From the NCBI GenBank assembly GCA_035772735.1, contig JASDFA010000010.1, positions 32,675,501-32,739,500 on the forward strand: a DNA stretch of 64,000 nt. The letters are read 5' to 3'. Below, in pieces: positions 1 through 11,283 of this stretch (positions are counted from its first letter, which is position 1; each line of letters begins with the position of its first letter). The stretch is from Datura wrightii (lineage: Eukaryota; Streptophyta; Magnoliopsida; Solanales; Solanaceae). Under the pieces are notes generated by a model. The model did no database searches. It saw nothing but the letters and a program-made list of their open reading frames with translations, and was not told the origin of the DNA. The position numbers and the translations under genes are program-made.

Positions 1-1320
1 AGTGATTTATTTGAGCTTCTAAATGCGTAGTGGAGGCTGAATGAGAGCTCACCATATGGGAAAGGTTAGACACCTCCCCTTTTAATTCCTTGACCCTGTT
101 GTCGGTTGATTCCACTTTCTTAAGGACCCTTTCTAAAATCTCTTCAATTTTTGAGCTACCTGCATCGCTCACACCTTGCTGATTTTGGCCATTATCAGCG
201 TTAGGAGGGGGAACATATGGGTTTGAACTTCAGTGATAACGGTCTCCCTCTCGATTTTTCTCTCTATTGCCCCCTATTTCATTTCTATCAGGCAATGCTT
301 ATGCATCACGGTTTCTCCAACCTTGATTCTCTCCCCTTGGGCACCAAAGAACTTGATTAGTCCCTTGAAACCTGGGTCAAGAACCCCCCATCTGATTTCC
401 CATATAGTGACATTCCTCATCATACCTCGGTGGCGATGATTCTCCTTCAAAGTGCAATGGACCTTGCATACCTACAACATTCACAACCTTGGTCCCTGCC
501 CCCATCATATGTTTGGTCATTAGTTCCAGCTGCGTCATCATTTTAGTGAGATTTCCATCTCGCTCTTCGTCTCTTTTCCGCAACTCAGCTGCCAATGCAC
601 TAGAGCCAATGTCATGTGTCGATACAGTAGTCTCTCTCGTATTCCATACCCGATTTGTCTTTGTCATTCTGTCCAAGAGGGACTTAGCTAATCCATATGT
701 CTAACACATGATTGATCCTACAGCTAAATTATTGTCCATAGACTTGTTAATGGAGTCTACGGCTCAGTAAAAACTTTGAGGGAACACTCAATCTAGGAAA
801 CCATGGTTGGGACAAAGGGAAACCTTCTACTTGAACCTTAAGCATGCTTCATGCTACAGTTCTCCTGGCTCTTTTCTAAAGTCTGTGATATCATCCTTAG
901 CTATAACATTTTAGATGGAGGGAAGACATGATCCAAGAATTCTTTAGTCAATTCTTGCCATTATGTAATGCAGCAAGGAGAGAGTTTCCCTTAACACATG
1001 GTTGCCTCTCCCGTTAGGGGAAAAATGGAAAAAGCCTCAACTTGATAGACTCTTGACTTATATTAATTATGTTGAAAGGCTGGCAGATCTCTAAGAAATT
1101 CCTCAAATGGCGATTTGCATCCTCACATGGTTTTCCCTCAAATAGTCCTTTCATCTATAGAAAATGTAGCATTGTACTTATGACATGGAACATGACATTC
1201 CCTACTGTAGGAAGTAGGCAAATAGCTCCTGCATCTTCGGGCATCACCGGATTATCTTTGTCATGCTCCATATTACCCTCAACTGAGCTATCCCCTGCTT
1301 GTAAGTGAGGGCTTATATGA
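1..1320 (-). pseudogene. gag: Athila-like element A1: gag remnant
   Basis: The longest open stretch (377-676, 99 aa) reads MTKTNRVWNTRE, then a charged region and MMTQLELMTKHMMGAG, the conserved tail of the Retrotrans_gag region of Solanaceae Athila-like elements. Element B (50423 on) has the same order of motifs (TKSNKVWHT, then LLDLLTKHIIGAG). The upstream part (about 700-1320) should hold the N-terminal capsid region but is broken by stops and frameshifts. The reading frame points away from the primer site at 1413-1430, as expected for a 5' gag. Structural capsid function is inferred from family; this copy cannot encode an intact protein. The element leaves the window on the left. Confidence 0.75.
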
Positions 1321-1412
1321 CTTTACCCTAGCAAGCACAATACAATTAATTCAACACCTATGATGCAAGACTAATTCAAATTAACAACAAACACAGGTGT
1401 ATTAACTTTTAC

Positions 1413-1430
1413 TCCCATGCAATGATGCCA
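1413..1430 (-). other. Primer binding site of element A1 (degenerate)
   Basis: On the minus strand this reads TGGCATCATTGCATGGGA, a decayed form of the Asp-tRNA-type site TGGCGCCATTGCCGGGGA that is well preserved in element B at 50301. It lies directly after the LTR end (GGATGTTATAA) and before the minus-strand gag. Confidence 0.7.
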
Positions 1431-1836
1431 TTTTTTATAACATCCAAAATATACTCTTCATTACAAAAGAGATTAAACAGTCATTGTATCAGAACAAATA
1501 TCCCAACAAATATCAGGGTCGAATCCCACAAAAACTAACAAATGATATGCACAAGTGTTATTTGGAATATTGAATTTAGCTCGCACCACTCGAAAATAAC
1601 AAAGAAATAAACATTTTGGGGGAGACTTGATGCTAGAAAAAGAGTATGAATTCTTACTCGGTTGATTCAGAAAGAAAAATAACCATAGTTGTTGATAATA
1701 ATGAGAAGGACTAGAGTTGTGGTAGATGATGTGCTAATCAAAAAAGGTCATGCTAGATCATCTCATTATTTAAAATTGTGTAAATAACTTTGGGAGGTAG
1801 GAATTCGATGTTTTTCAAGCTCATAAATACCTCTTG
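1431..1836 (-). repeat. LTR A1, 3' (U5) portion, left of Tekay-1
   Basis: This is the terminal part of a minus-strand Athila-like LTR of family A, homologous to the last ~350 bp of solo LTR A2 (15677-17300): both end with a stretch like GTATTTTGGATGTTAT. The minus strand carries the motif GTGGGATTCGACCC at about 1515-1530, about 90 bp from the LTR end. The LTR is split at 1836/1837 by Tekay-1 and resumes at 9092. Confidence 0.8.
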
Positions 1837-4175
1837 TGTAATACCCCGAAAGTACCTAAGATTAGACCAGGGATTTAAAAATTAATGTTGGCAGAATCTG
1901 CGAAAAATTCCATAAAACGGGTCACCTAATGGATCATTGGTTCAACCAATGAACTGTGGGAAGCATCCGTGGTGAGGTCTGGCTTGGTGGTGTTTGAAAG
2001 TAATGGGTCAAGTAATGACGCATTGTTTGTTACCACAGGTCGTTGTTTGAAGTAGTGGTGGGATTGGTCCTCAGTCGAAAGGCGAGTAAAGGGTCGTGGG
2101 ATGACCCGTTATGAGGAGCAATGGGTCCTGGTGAGCAGTCATGAGAAGGAGTATTAAAAACCTCCAGTTGATGTAACGAAAGGAAATCACGACTCATTGG
2201 AAGGAGGAACAAGTCGTGGTGTGGTTCGTAGAAAGGATTGGTGCTGCTCGTCAGGGGGGAAACAACAAATGAATTAATGAATTATTGTCTGAAGCAACGG
2301 CTCGTCCTGTCGAGTCATGGAATTGAATCTGAGAAGATGATGTTGGGCAGTGGACCCAACGGATAGATACCACGAGTCAGGGTATCCAAGAATGACCCGT
2401 TAGTACAGTCGTTGTCACCACCAACATAGAAATTTTAGAAATTTCATCAAGGGCATTTTTGTCATTTCTAAGTCCTAGGGTCCTAAATTACATCATTTAA
2501 GGCTCGAAATGCAGTGTTAATTGAGGGTAAAACCTACCCTAGGCTCATTCATATCCATGCAAGCAAAGTTAGAAAATGAAAGAGGTTATCAAGCTTGTTC
2601 TTCTTCAAGTCTTTCTTCAATTTTCCATTTGGCTTTCAAGGAGTGGTGAAATTTGATCTTTCCCAGGTATGTAAGGTTATGAGTGGGTGAATCCTTTAAC
2701 ACCCATGCCTAATCCCTCTCAAAATCTTGAATTTCCTATATAGATTCTATGGGGTTTTAACCCGATGAATGAAATATTGAATTTTGTATAAGGGCATGAT
2801 CTAAATGAATTATTATTATTGAGTTATGAATTATGGGCAAGTTTTACATTGTTTTCAATTAAAAATCATGTTTCAAGATTTTAAAAATTAAAATACCAAT
2901 CTATGAAAAGTTTATGAACTTTAAGGTTTATGATGAATGTTCATGTATGATGAATCATTAATGATGAAAAGCATGTTTTAAGGTTACCCATATTTATAAT
3001 CATGTTTCCAAGTGAAATATGTATTTTCATGCATGTTAAAGTATTGGGCAATGCCCACATGTTCAAGAATGTTTTCCGATTTATGATATGGATTTCATGA
3101 TTGATCGATTTATGATGTTGGCCAACTAAAGAGCCCTTGATTCATAGCTAATCATTTATTTTAAATGGGGATCAATGATGTTAATGTTTATTTGCTCATG
3201 AATCTCAATGAATGATGTTATTGATTTATACATGAGCCTAATGTGCATGTTTTTGGGAGCAGTGTCTAGCACCGAGTAGCCTAGCGTTCAAAAGACTACG
3301 CTAGTGTCTCATAACTATATGTCACCGTAGGTTTATTGATACATTACAATGTTAATGATCCCCTCTTTCATGATGTCACATAATGCATGTCCCTTTCCTG
3401 GAAAGCCATGGACGACTCTGCCCACTTGAGTGAGGTAGTTAGGGCATAATGTAAGGCTCTACCATAATGGTGTCTGTTATGATGAGTCCTCCTATTGTTT
3501 CACATGTTTTATGCATTATTATGTTTATGCTATTTTGGCTCAACGGATGGTATATATAGTTTCTCTTATAACTATGGAAATGAATGGATTACGAATGATT
3601 TGAAAACCTTGAGCCTTATCTTATCTTACAATATTTATGTTATGAGCATGTTGTCATACTCGTATGATCTCTTATGAGCTTTTATGTATTTTTTTTTCAA
3701 AATATCTGGTTTACTTACCTTGCATACTCGATACATTCCATGTACTGACCGCATACTCTATGTCGTATCGTTTTATGATATAGGCTCCAATTTTTAGCTT
3801 CAGCTATGTCATTAGCCCATCTTGAAGATTAGCATCCAGCTCTTTGGTGAGTCCTCATTCTTCGAGGACCGGTTTGATGTCAGTTATCTTTTCATGCTCA
3901 GTTTTCTACACTTGTCATGTTAGTGGGAGTGTTGTCCCATCAACCCATCAGATATGTTAGAGGCTTTCAGACTATGTGTAGTATTCAGCTGTTATGTATG
4001 AAGTATGTTCCATTTCCAATGTTATGTCATTTTTATGCTTATGCTATGTCGTTATGTTGACTATTCCACTTTACTGATATTGAGTTAGATGTATGTTCAT
4101 GCCATGGGTCAACTTGGGGTCTCTCGAGGCTCCTTGTCCCGTGTTAAGATCCGGGCCTACGTTTGGGTCGTGAAA
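1837..4175 (+). repeat. Tekay-1 5' LTR
   Basis: Begins TGTAATACCCCG, a usual Tekay start, and ends GTCGTGAAA (expected TGACA) just before the primer site. About 2.34 kb. Positions 1915-2410 hold a cluster of palindrome-like words (for example GGGTCGTGGGATGACCCG around 2092-2109, and repeated ATGGGTC/GACCCGTTA words). From about 2570 onward it aligns by eye with the 3' LTR at 7538-9086, including a run around 3280-3300 giving ACCGAGTAGCC. Confidence 0.88.
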
Positions 4176-4179
4176 ATTT

Positions 4180-4192
4180 TGGTATTAGAGCC
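4180..4192 (+). other. Primer binding site of Tekay-1
   Basis: TGGTATTAGAGCC differs at one base from the initiator-Met tRNA site TGGTATCAGAGCC seen perfectly in Tekay-8 and Tekay-9. It lies 4 bp after the LTR end. Confidence 0.85.
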
Positions 4193-4388
4193 ATAGGTTT
4201 GAAGTGTCCTAGGGTATCCGAAAGCCACGTTTGGTAGAGTCTTTTTCATGGGTGTGAAGCGCGCCACACTTATGATGATGAGGTTAAGAGACATTTAGGA
4301 AATGTTCCCTTCTTTCATGACTCTATCTTGTGCCATGAGTTCATCTTTCTCTATTCCCCTAACTCGAGCAATACACGTGTGCCGAAAC

Positions 4389-5250
4389 ATGTCTTCTCAG
4401 GCCAGCCCCACCAACTCCAATGGATTCCATGCAAGTTACAGATGTAGAACTTGGAGCCATCCTCAGAGTGTTCATATGGGCCATGATCACCCAGCCTACC
4501 TAGTAGACTATCGCATCAATGAACCCTTTCGGAGAGGCAGCAACTACTAAGGTTTAAGACTCACGACTAGGAGCACGTCTAAGTTTGGTGATTCGAATAT
4601 TGGTGGAGAGTGTAAGGGGAAAGAAAGGAGGAACAAGAGGCTCAAAACCGAAAACCTTGAGAGTTCCAAGAAAGGATCGAGCAGTGGGAGTCGCTCTCAA
4701 CCCCGTCAGAAGTCTCTAGCTCAAGTTTAGGGATACAAACCTAGGGTGAGGGAGATTACTTACCTAGTGTGTGGGTACTAAAGGAAGAACCACCTAGGAA
4801 AGTGTTTGGCAGCTTTAGATATTTGCTTCTATTGTGTCCAGCCTAGTCATAAACACAGAGATTTCCCTTCAACCAAGCGAGACGGCCAGAGAGGTCGTGC
4901 CTCAGCCGCCCCTTCAGTAACCCTGTCCTGTTGGCCATAATGCCAAAGGTGTGGTACAAACCACCGGGGAAGGTGTTTGATCGGCAAGGATGCTTGCTTC
5001 GGGTGCGGTAAGCCCAGACACAGGCTCAGAGATTGCCCTTCCATTAGATCGGGTGACGGTGGAGCCCATGCCCCAGCTATCAGGTCTGCAACCCACACAT
5101 CTCAGCAACATGGGTTACCAAGAGCAAGTGCCAGTCAACCTCAGAGGTAGTCTCAGGTATGTTATAAGCCTTCCTATCGAACATACCATGATTGTTGGTT
5201 CCGAGAAATGTTGTACAAGGTACAAGATCCCTTTTTGCGTTTAAATATGA
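4389..5250 (+). pseudogene. gag: Tekay-1 gag remnant (nucleocapsid end)
   Basis: Only the basic, serine-rich tail and the zinc-knuckle region can be recognised. A first cysteine cluster (CQRCGTNHRGRC, about 4940-4975) is followed by CFGCGKPRHRLRDC (about 4995-5035), a CX2CX4HX4C knuckle typical of nucleocapsid. The capsid domain is missing: the sequence just after 4389 (start MSSQASPTNSNG) has no gag similarity that I recognise. Stops interrupt the frame before the knuckle. No function expected. Confidence 0.75.
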
Positions 5251-5369
5251 GATTTATTTCATGGAAGTTAGGGAAATAGAAAGTGAAGGCCAAGTTAGGT
5301 CTTAAGTTTTCTAGTAAAGGAGTTTTATAAATAACTTTTAGGGGTAACCTATCCATCCTCATTCAGATG

Positions 5370-6205
5370 TTTCCCTTATGTTTCACTCGATGATACGCCC
5401 AACACATGCTTACGTTCATAACCCTAAGATGATAGGCAACCCCGTCTATCAGCGATCCCAATATTACCCATTCAGCTTCATTTCATGACCCTCGTATTGT
5501 ATGTAAACTCATGTCTCTTAGTATGCCCAGCTCTATGAGCTCAATCCCTAAGATTTGTCCAATCGGCTCATAAGATCGTGCTATATCAGGTATATGCCCA
5601 GCTTAGATTTCTTAAATGATCCGTGCTCATGATTCCCTTACTCTAAACCCGATGGATGTTCCCCCTAATAGAGATGGTGATCAAAATGGGTACATTTAAG
5701 GTAACTCCCTATCCCCGCCATAGATGTTGGGTATGTAAAAGTTCTGGAAACACAGTTATTAGCCAAGCCTGGAAGTGTAACAACCCCCATGGTAAATTTG
5801 TGATTTTCGATACGTTTCCTAGGTCGAACCTTTTCGTACCCTTATTCTGTTAAGTAATGATTTGCTGGGATAGATGACACCGTCCCCAAGATGACCTAAT
5901 GAAGATTGAGTGAGCTTTTCAATTTTTGAGGGGTTTGAAGTTTGAGGGGTTGACCAAAGTCAACATTTTTGGTTGTCGAGCTCAAATTTTGATTATGAAA
6001 GATTTTTTTGTTACAGATGGTGATCTATGATTTAGTTGGGTATTTTTCATGGATTACGATGTGATTCGAGAGGTATTTGAACCTTTAGTTGAATTTATGA
6101 GCTTTAAGGATTTCAGATGAATTTCGAGTGGATTCGAGTATATGGTATATTTGGCATGATCTTAAGCATAAAGAATGAGAACTCAGGGGTTTAGGACTTC
6201 AAAGT
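5370..6205 (+). repeat. Foreign sequence replacing pol in Tekay-1; contains a possible LTR start
   Basis: This ~0.8 kb lies where protease, RT and RNase H should be and has no coding similarity. At 5777 it reads TGTAACAACCCCCATGG, resembling the first bases of a Tekay-type LTR, and around 5945-5970 it has GGTTGACCAAAGTCAAC, a word I associate with other plant gypsy LTRs. Tekay coding similarity resumes at about 6211. I read it as a piece of another LTR captured during deletion repair; weak assignment. Confidence 0.45.
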
Positions 6206-6210
6206 TCTTG

Positions 6211-7320
6211 GCAGGAATTGTAGGAGTTCATTTGGTTGACTCGATCAATGGCGGTGTTACAGTTCGGAAAGGATCAGAATCGTCCTTGGTGACTGATATA
6301 AAATCTAAACTATATGAGGATTCTAGCTTGGTGAAGCTGAAAGAAGTTCTTTAGGAGCAGAAGGTAGAGGTCGTCTCCAAAGGGGGAGATGGTAGGCTTC
6401 GATATCAAGGTAGTTGGTGTGTTCTGGGTGTTGATAATTCGAGAGCTAGTTCGGTGGCATAGGGTGCCCGTTTCCATCATTTCAGACAGGGGTACCCAAT
6501 TTACCTCATAGTTTTGGAGATCCTCTAAAAAATTACTAGGTACTCAAATTAAGCTCAGAACAACATTTGAACCGCAAACAGATGGTAAAGTGGAGCGGAC
6601 AATTCAGACTCTCGAGGACATGTTGAGAGCATGCATGGTTGACTTCAAGGGTAGTTGGGATGATCATTGTCCTCTTATAGAGTTTGGATACAATAACAAC
6701 TATTATTCCAGTATATAGATGGCTCAGTTTAAGGCTCTCTATGGGCGGGGATGTAGATCGCCTATTGGTTGGTTCAAAGTTGGTAAAGTTGTGATGATAG
6801 GACCAGATTCAGTCCATAAGTCTATAGAGAAGGTTTAACTTATATGGGACAGGTTGAAAATAGCTTTGAGTCGCCAAAAGTCCTATGCTGATTTGAGGAG
6901 GAGAGAATTGGAGTTCGAAGTGGACGATTGGGTATTTCTGAAGGTGTCTCCCATGAAGGGAGTGATGAGGTTTGGAAAAAAAGGAAAACTCAGCCCTCGT
7001 TATGTTGTCCTCTACCGGATAGTGAGACGCGTTGGCAAGGTGGCATATGAATTGGAGTTGCACCCAGAATTAGCTTCTTTGCATCCTGTATTCCAGGTAT
7101 CGCTCTTACAGAAGTGTTTGGCTGATCTAGCTCTTGTTGTATCGGTGGACAGTGTTGGTGTGAGAGACAGCCTTAGTTATGAGGAGGTTTCGGTGGAAAT
7201 ACTGGATCGTCAATTTTGAAGGCTAAGGAACAAGGAAGTAGCTTCAGTATAGGTTTTATGGAGGAATCAATAGGTTGAAGGTTCTACATGGGAAGCGAAG
7301 CGGACATGATGGCTAGATAC
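6211..7320 (+). pseudogene. pol: Tekay-1 integrase (partial) and C-terminal chromodomain region
   Basis: Starts in the spacer before integrase, then jumps (about 6440) from the pre-integrase region to SDRGTQFT, so the HHCC zinc-binding domain and first catalytic Asp are deleted. The second Asp and the Glu context (VERTIQTLEDMLRA) remain, followed by the ALYGRGCRSPIGWF stretch and the open piece 6854-7219 with FLKVSPMKGVMRFGKKGKLS. In the GPY/F position it reads VVLYRI, so the motif is damaged. Chromodomain remains (RLRNKEVASV, VLWRNQ) follow 7219 with stops. Incapable of integration. Confidence 0.85.
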
Positions 7321-7537
7321 CTAAATTTGTTCTCTATTGGCTCAGTTCCAGCTTGAGGTATCAGTTTTTGCCCTAGAAGTCTAATAAGTTTATATGTTCA
7401 GTTCATGTGCCCAAGTTTCTTTTATGTATATGTATGTGTGTATGATTCATGAATTCAGTTCAGCCATGTTGTTTGAATCGGAGATAGTCATTCTATCAGT
7501 TCCAGTTTAAATGATCAGTATTTGAGTGTAATGATTG
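7321..7537 (+). other. Tekay-1 3' untranslated region, polypurine tract lost
   Basis: Aligns by eye with 38500-38700 of Tekay-3 (shared words GTATGATTC, GGAGATAGTCATTC, AGTATTTGA). In Tekay-3 this is followed by a polypurine tract and the LTR start; here it jumps at about 7537 into the middle of the LTR. Confidence 0.6.
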
Positions 7538-9086
7538 CAAAGTTTGAAAATTAGAGAGGTGATCAAGCTTGTTCTTCTTATGTTTTTCTTCAATTTTCCA
7601 TTGGGCTTTCAAGGAGTGGTGAGATTTTATGTTTCCCAGATATGTAGGGTAATGAGTGGGTGACACCTTTCACACCCATGCCCAATCCCTCTCTAAATCA
7701 TGAATTTCCTATATTGATTTTATGGGGTTTTAAGCTGATGCATGAAATATTGAATTCTCTACATGGGCATGATCTAAATGAGTTATTATTATTGAATTAC
7801 GAATTATGGGCAAGTTTATAATTGTTTTAAATTAAAAATCATGTTTCATGATTTTAAAAATTAAAATGCCCACTTATGAAAAGTTCATGAAAGTTAAGGT
7901 TTATGATGAATGTTCATGTATGGTGAATCATTATTGATGAAAAGCATGTTTTTAGGTTATCCGTGTTTATAATCATGTTTTCAAGTGAATTAAGTATTTT
8001 CAAGCTTGTGAAAGTATTGGGCAATGCCCACATGTTTAAGAATGTTTTACAATTTATTATATGGATTCATGATTGATCGATTAATGATGTTGGGCGACTA
8101 AAGGGACCTTAATTCAAGGTTAATTATGTATTTAAATAGGGATCAATGTTAATGTTTATTTTTCCATGAATCTCAATGAATGATGTTATTGATCTATACA
8201 TAAGCCTAATGTGCATGTTTTTTGGACAGTGTCTAGCACCGAGTAGCCCGACCGTCAAAGGACTACGCTAGTGTCTCACAATTACGTGCCACCATTTATA
8301 TTGATACATTACAATGTTAATGATCCCCTCTTTTGTGATATCACATAATGCAAGTCCCTTGCCTGTGAAGCCTAGGATGACTCTGCCCTCTTGAGTGAGA
8401 TAGTTGGGGCATCATGCAAGGCTCTACCATGATGGTTTTGGTTATGATGAGTCCTCCCATTGTTTTGCATGTTTTATGTATTACTATGGAAATTAATGGA
8501 TTACGAATGATTTGAAAGCCTTGAGCCTTAAGTTATCTTATGTTATTTATGTTATGAGCATGTTGTCCTACTCTTATGATCTCTTATGAGCTTTTATGTA
8601 TTTTTTTTAAAATGTCTGTTTTACTTACCTTGCATACTCTATACATTCCACATACTACCCGCATACTCTATGTTGTATAATTTCATGATACAGGCTCCGA
8701 TTTTCAGCCTCAGCTCCGTCATTAGGCGATCTCGAAGATTAGCATCCAACTCTTTGTGAGTCCTCCTTCTCCGAGGACCATTTTGATGTTAGTTATCTTT
8801 TCACGCTTAGTTTTCTAGACTTTTTGGGTTAATTGGGGTTGTTGTCCCATCAACCCATCAGATATGTTAGAGGCTTTCAGTCTATATGTAGTATGCAGCT
8901 ATGATGTATAAAGTACGTTCCATTTTCAATGTTATGTCGTGTTTATGCTTCCACTACTTTGTTATGTTGAGTATTCTGCTTTATTGATATTGAGTTAGAT
9001 ATATGTTCATGCCATCGGTTGACTTGTGGTCTCTTGGGGATCCTTGTCCCGTTGTTACGATCTGGGTCCATGTTTCGGTCGTGACA
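7538..9086 (+). repeat. Tekay-1 3' LTR, lacking its first ~730 bp
   Basis: Matches the 5' LTR from its position near 2570 to its end (GTCGTGACA at 9078-9086). The missing part contains the LTR start and the palindrome cluster. Many point differences from the 5' LTR indicate an old insertion. Confidence 0.85.
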
Positions 9087-9091
9087 TCTTG

Positions 9092-10213
9092 CAAGAGTTC
9101 TTTCAAACCACTAGACACAATTAAATCAACCCAATCAAGTTTGGATTAATAGTTGCACTATCCTCTAGCTGCTAGCTATTAATTATTAGTGAGAATGTCA
9201 GTCTGACTATGTCTAGCTCAATTCCACAACATCACATCCATGTCACAATGCTCAATTCTTCTCTTTAAAGAAAAGATCACGTACGAAAAGTAGATCCACA
9301 TCTGCAACTATGGATCTTCAATAATAAATTGGAGAGAACTTAACAGATTTACACTAATTAAACTATATTGAGATGAGTCTAGCAATACCCAATCTAATTA
9401 AGCATCCATTACCACACACCTCTAGTTAATGATCTAGCTATTCATGGTTAAGAAATTCAAAAGCATATTTAATTATAAACTCATTGAGTTCAATAATAAG
9501 TGTAGTGAAATCTAATCAACAATAAGTCTTCAACAATGGTAGTACCTTGCTATAGAGGAATAAGAATAAAAGGAAAAACAATACTTTACAATTTCCACCA
9601 ATAGAATTCCCCTCTCCTCTTCTACAAAGAGAATGTTCTCTAAAAGCTAAAAGTTCAAATCTGATAGGTACCAAGTACTTCACTCTAGAATGTATCTAAA
9701 AGTAGGGTACCCCAAAACTATCGTTTTCAGTATTGGACAAATTTTCCCCTATTCAGGCGTTATGGTACGTGCGAGAGTACCGATGGTTTGCCAGTTACAT
9801 TCCCAAGCCACTAGCTATAATTAGATGATCCTTCAGTGAAATCTAGTGTCCTTCGATGACTTGCCGATCTCCAACTATGCTCCATCGATTTTTTTCTCTA
9901 TGATCCAGCACTCTTAGGCGTCGCTAGGCGATTTAATTGGCGAATCGCCAGTTGATGTCCACGACCGCCGATTGCATTAGTTCCCCAAGGCAGTGTTCTT
10001 CGGCGTTTGGCTGGCGTTTCCCTGGTCTTCTCCAGTGAAGTGTCAGTTTTCACCTGATTCTATTCTTTTCACTCCCTTTCTTGTTCTTTGCTACAAATTA
10101 GATATCTGCATAGAAGAAGGCAAAAAGGGCATAAAATCCATCTAAATGACTTGAAAACTAAGTTAAAGCTCATGCTTAAGAGCCTAATGAGTTGGTAAAT
10201 TACCAGCTCATCA
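9092..10213 (-). repeat. LTR A1, 5' (U3) portion, right of Tekay-1
   Basis: Read on the minus strand it starts at 10213 with TGATGAGCTGGTAATTTACC followed by AACTCATTAGG, an imperfect hairpin shared with A2 (15677) and A3 (45182). Positions 9740-10060 hold family-A palindromes, e.g. GGCGA-A-TCGCC at 9939-9949. Together with 1431-1836 it gives an LTR of about 1.53 kb, close to the 1.62 kb of A2. Confidence 0.85.
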
Positions 10214-11280
10214 TGTTGTATGATGGAAGTGCGTAAAATGGTTCTAGAACTATTCACCACCTACACTTGATGATGCACTTTACTGTGATGGGCGAGCTGC
10301 TGGAGCTGTTGAAGAGCTGGCGGGGGCACGACCTCTACCATCACCATGTCTAGCTAAAGGACAATCTCTGAGTCTGTGACTAGGCTTACCACACCCAAAC
10401 AAGCATCTGAACCAATTAAGCACTCCCCAGGTCTTGTAGGCTGGGAATTTGTGTCCTTCGGCCATGTTCACCTTAGTTAGAACCTAGTGCTCTAACACTC
10501 TAATCACCCCTAGTCTTGAAGGGACCTCTGATGGGACTGTGAGTGATTTCCACCTCCTGTCCTCTACTAAGAGAACTCAATGTTTCCTTTCCTAGCCCTT
10601 TTGATCTCCTTCAACTTCTCCTTCAACTTCCTCCTCAATCAATTGGGCATGAGCCATTAGTTAAGAGATATACATGTCACTAATAAAAATATCGTCCCTA
10701 CACTCCTTGACCACAAAAATGTGATACTCCTAATCCAAACTTTCTCATTCGAGCCCTCAGCTCAACAACCATCTTGAGATCACATTTGGATAATTGGGTG
10801 AACGTCAAGGAATACTCTTGCACCATCATATAATTATGCTTAAGGTTGATGAACTCTGCAACCTTCGCTTCCCTCATCTTCTGGGGAAAGAATCTATCTA
10901 GGACTATTGCAACAAACTCATCCCAATCAACAGGAGCTGTAGCTACCCTTCAAACATTCTTATACTGCCTGAACAATATATGAGCTACCCCTTTAACCGA
11001 CAAGAGGCCAAGTAAACACTTTCTTCTTAAGTAATCCCCATAATATGAGTAATCTTCTATATCTCATTAATGATATTTTGTGGATCCTCATCCACCATAG
11101 AACCATGAAACTCTAGCGGGTTCATCCTAGTGAACTCTCGCACTACTGCAGCTCTCCAATTTGGGTTCACAAGTGCAACTGCTTTTTGGTCGACCCGAGC
11201 CATCTTGACCTGTGCCAATATTTGGAAGGCAACCCTAAACTCCACATAAGTCACTTTCTTATTTGAATGGTCTTGCAATG
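10214..11280 (-). pseudogene. gag: Tekay-5 gag remnant
   Basis: Minus-strand reading. The segment 11057-11278 contains AVVREFTRMNPLEFHGSM then DPQNIINEI, the start of the Tekay capsid domain. Further on, after stops, 10280-10471 gives CLFGCGKPSHRLRDC, the CCHC knuckle, then an Ala/Ser-rich linker ending about 10262. The N-terminus and 5' leader are absent: gag similarity begins immediately beside the LTR end at about 11284. The downstream pol is cut off at LTR A1. Confidence 0.8.
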
Positions 11281-11283
11281 ACC

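Larger units (their letters stand above)
1837..9086 (+). mobile_element. Tekay-1: internally deleted chromovirus retrotransposon
   Basis: The ends are TG...CA and are flanked by a perfect 5-bp target-site duplication TCTTG (1832-1836 and 9087-9091), so this is one insertion into LTR A1. It retains a full 5' LTR, primer site, the gag zinc-knuckle region, the distal half of integrase with chromodomain remains, and a 3' LTR lacking its first ~730 bp. Protease, RT and RNase H are missing. It is non-functional and older than its neighbours judging by LTR divergence. Confidence 0.9.

Noticed and set aside
5656..5853. 65-codon frame with several Cys and Lys residues
   Set aside because: No zinc-knuckle spacing; it crosses the suspected LTR start at 5777.
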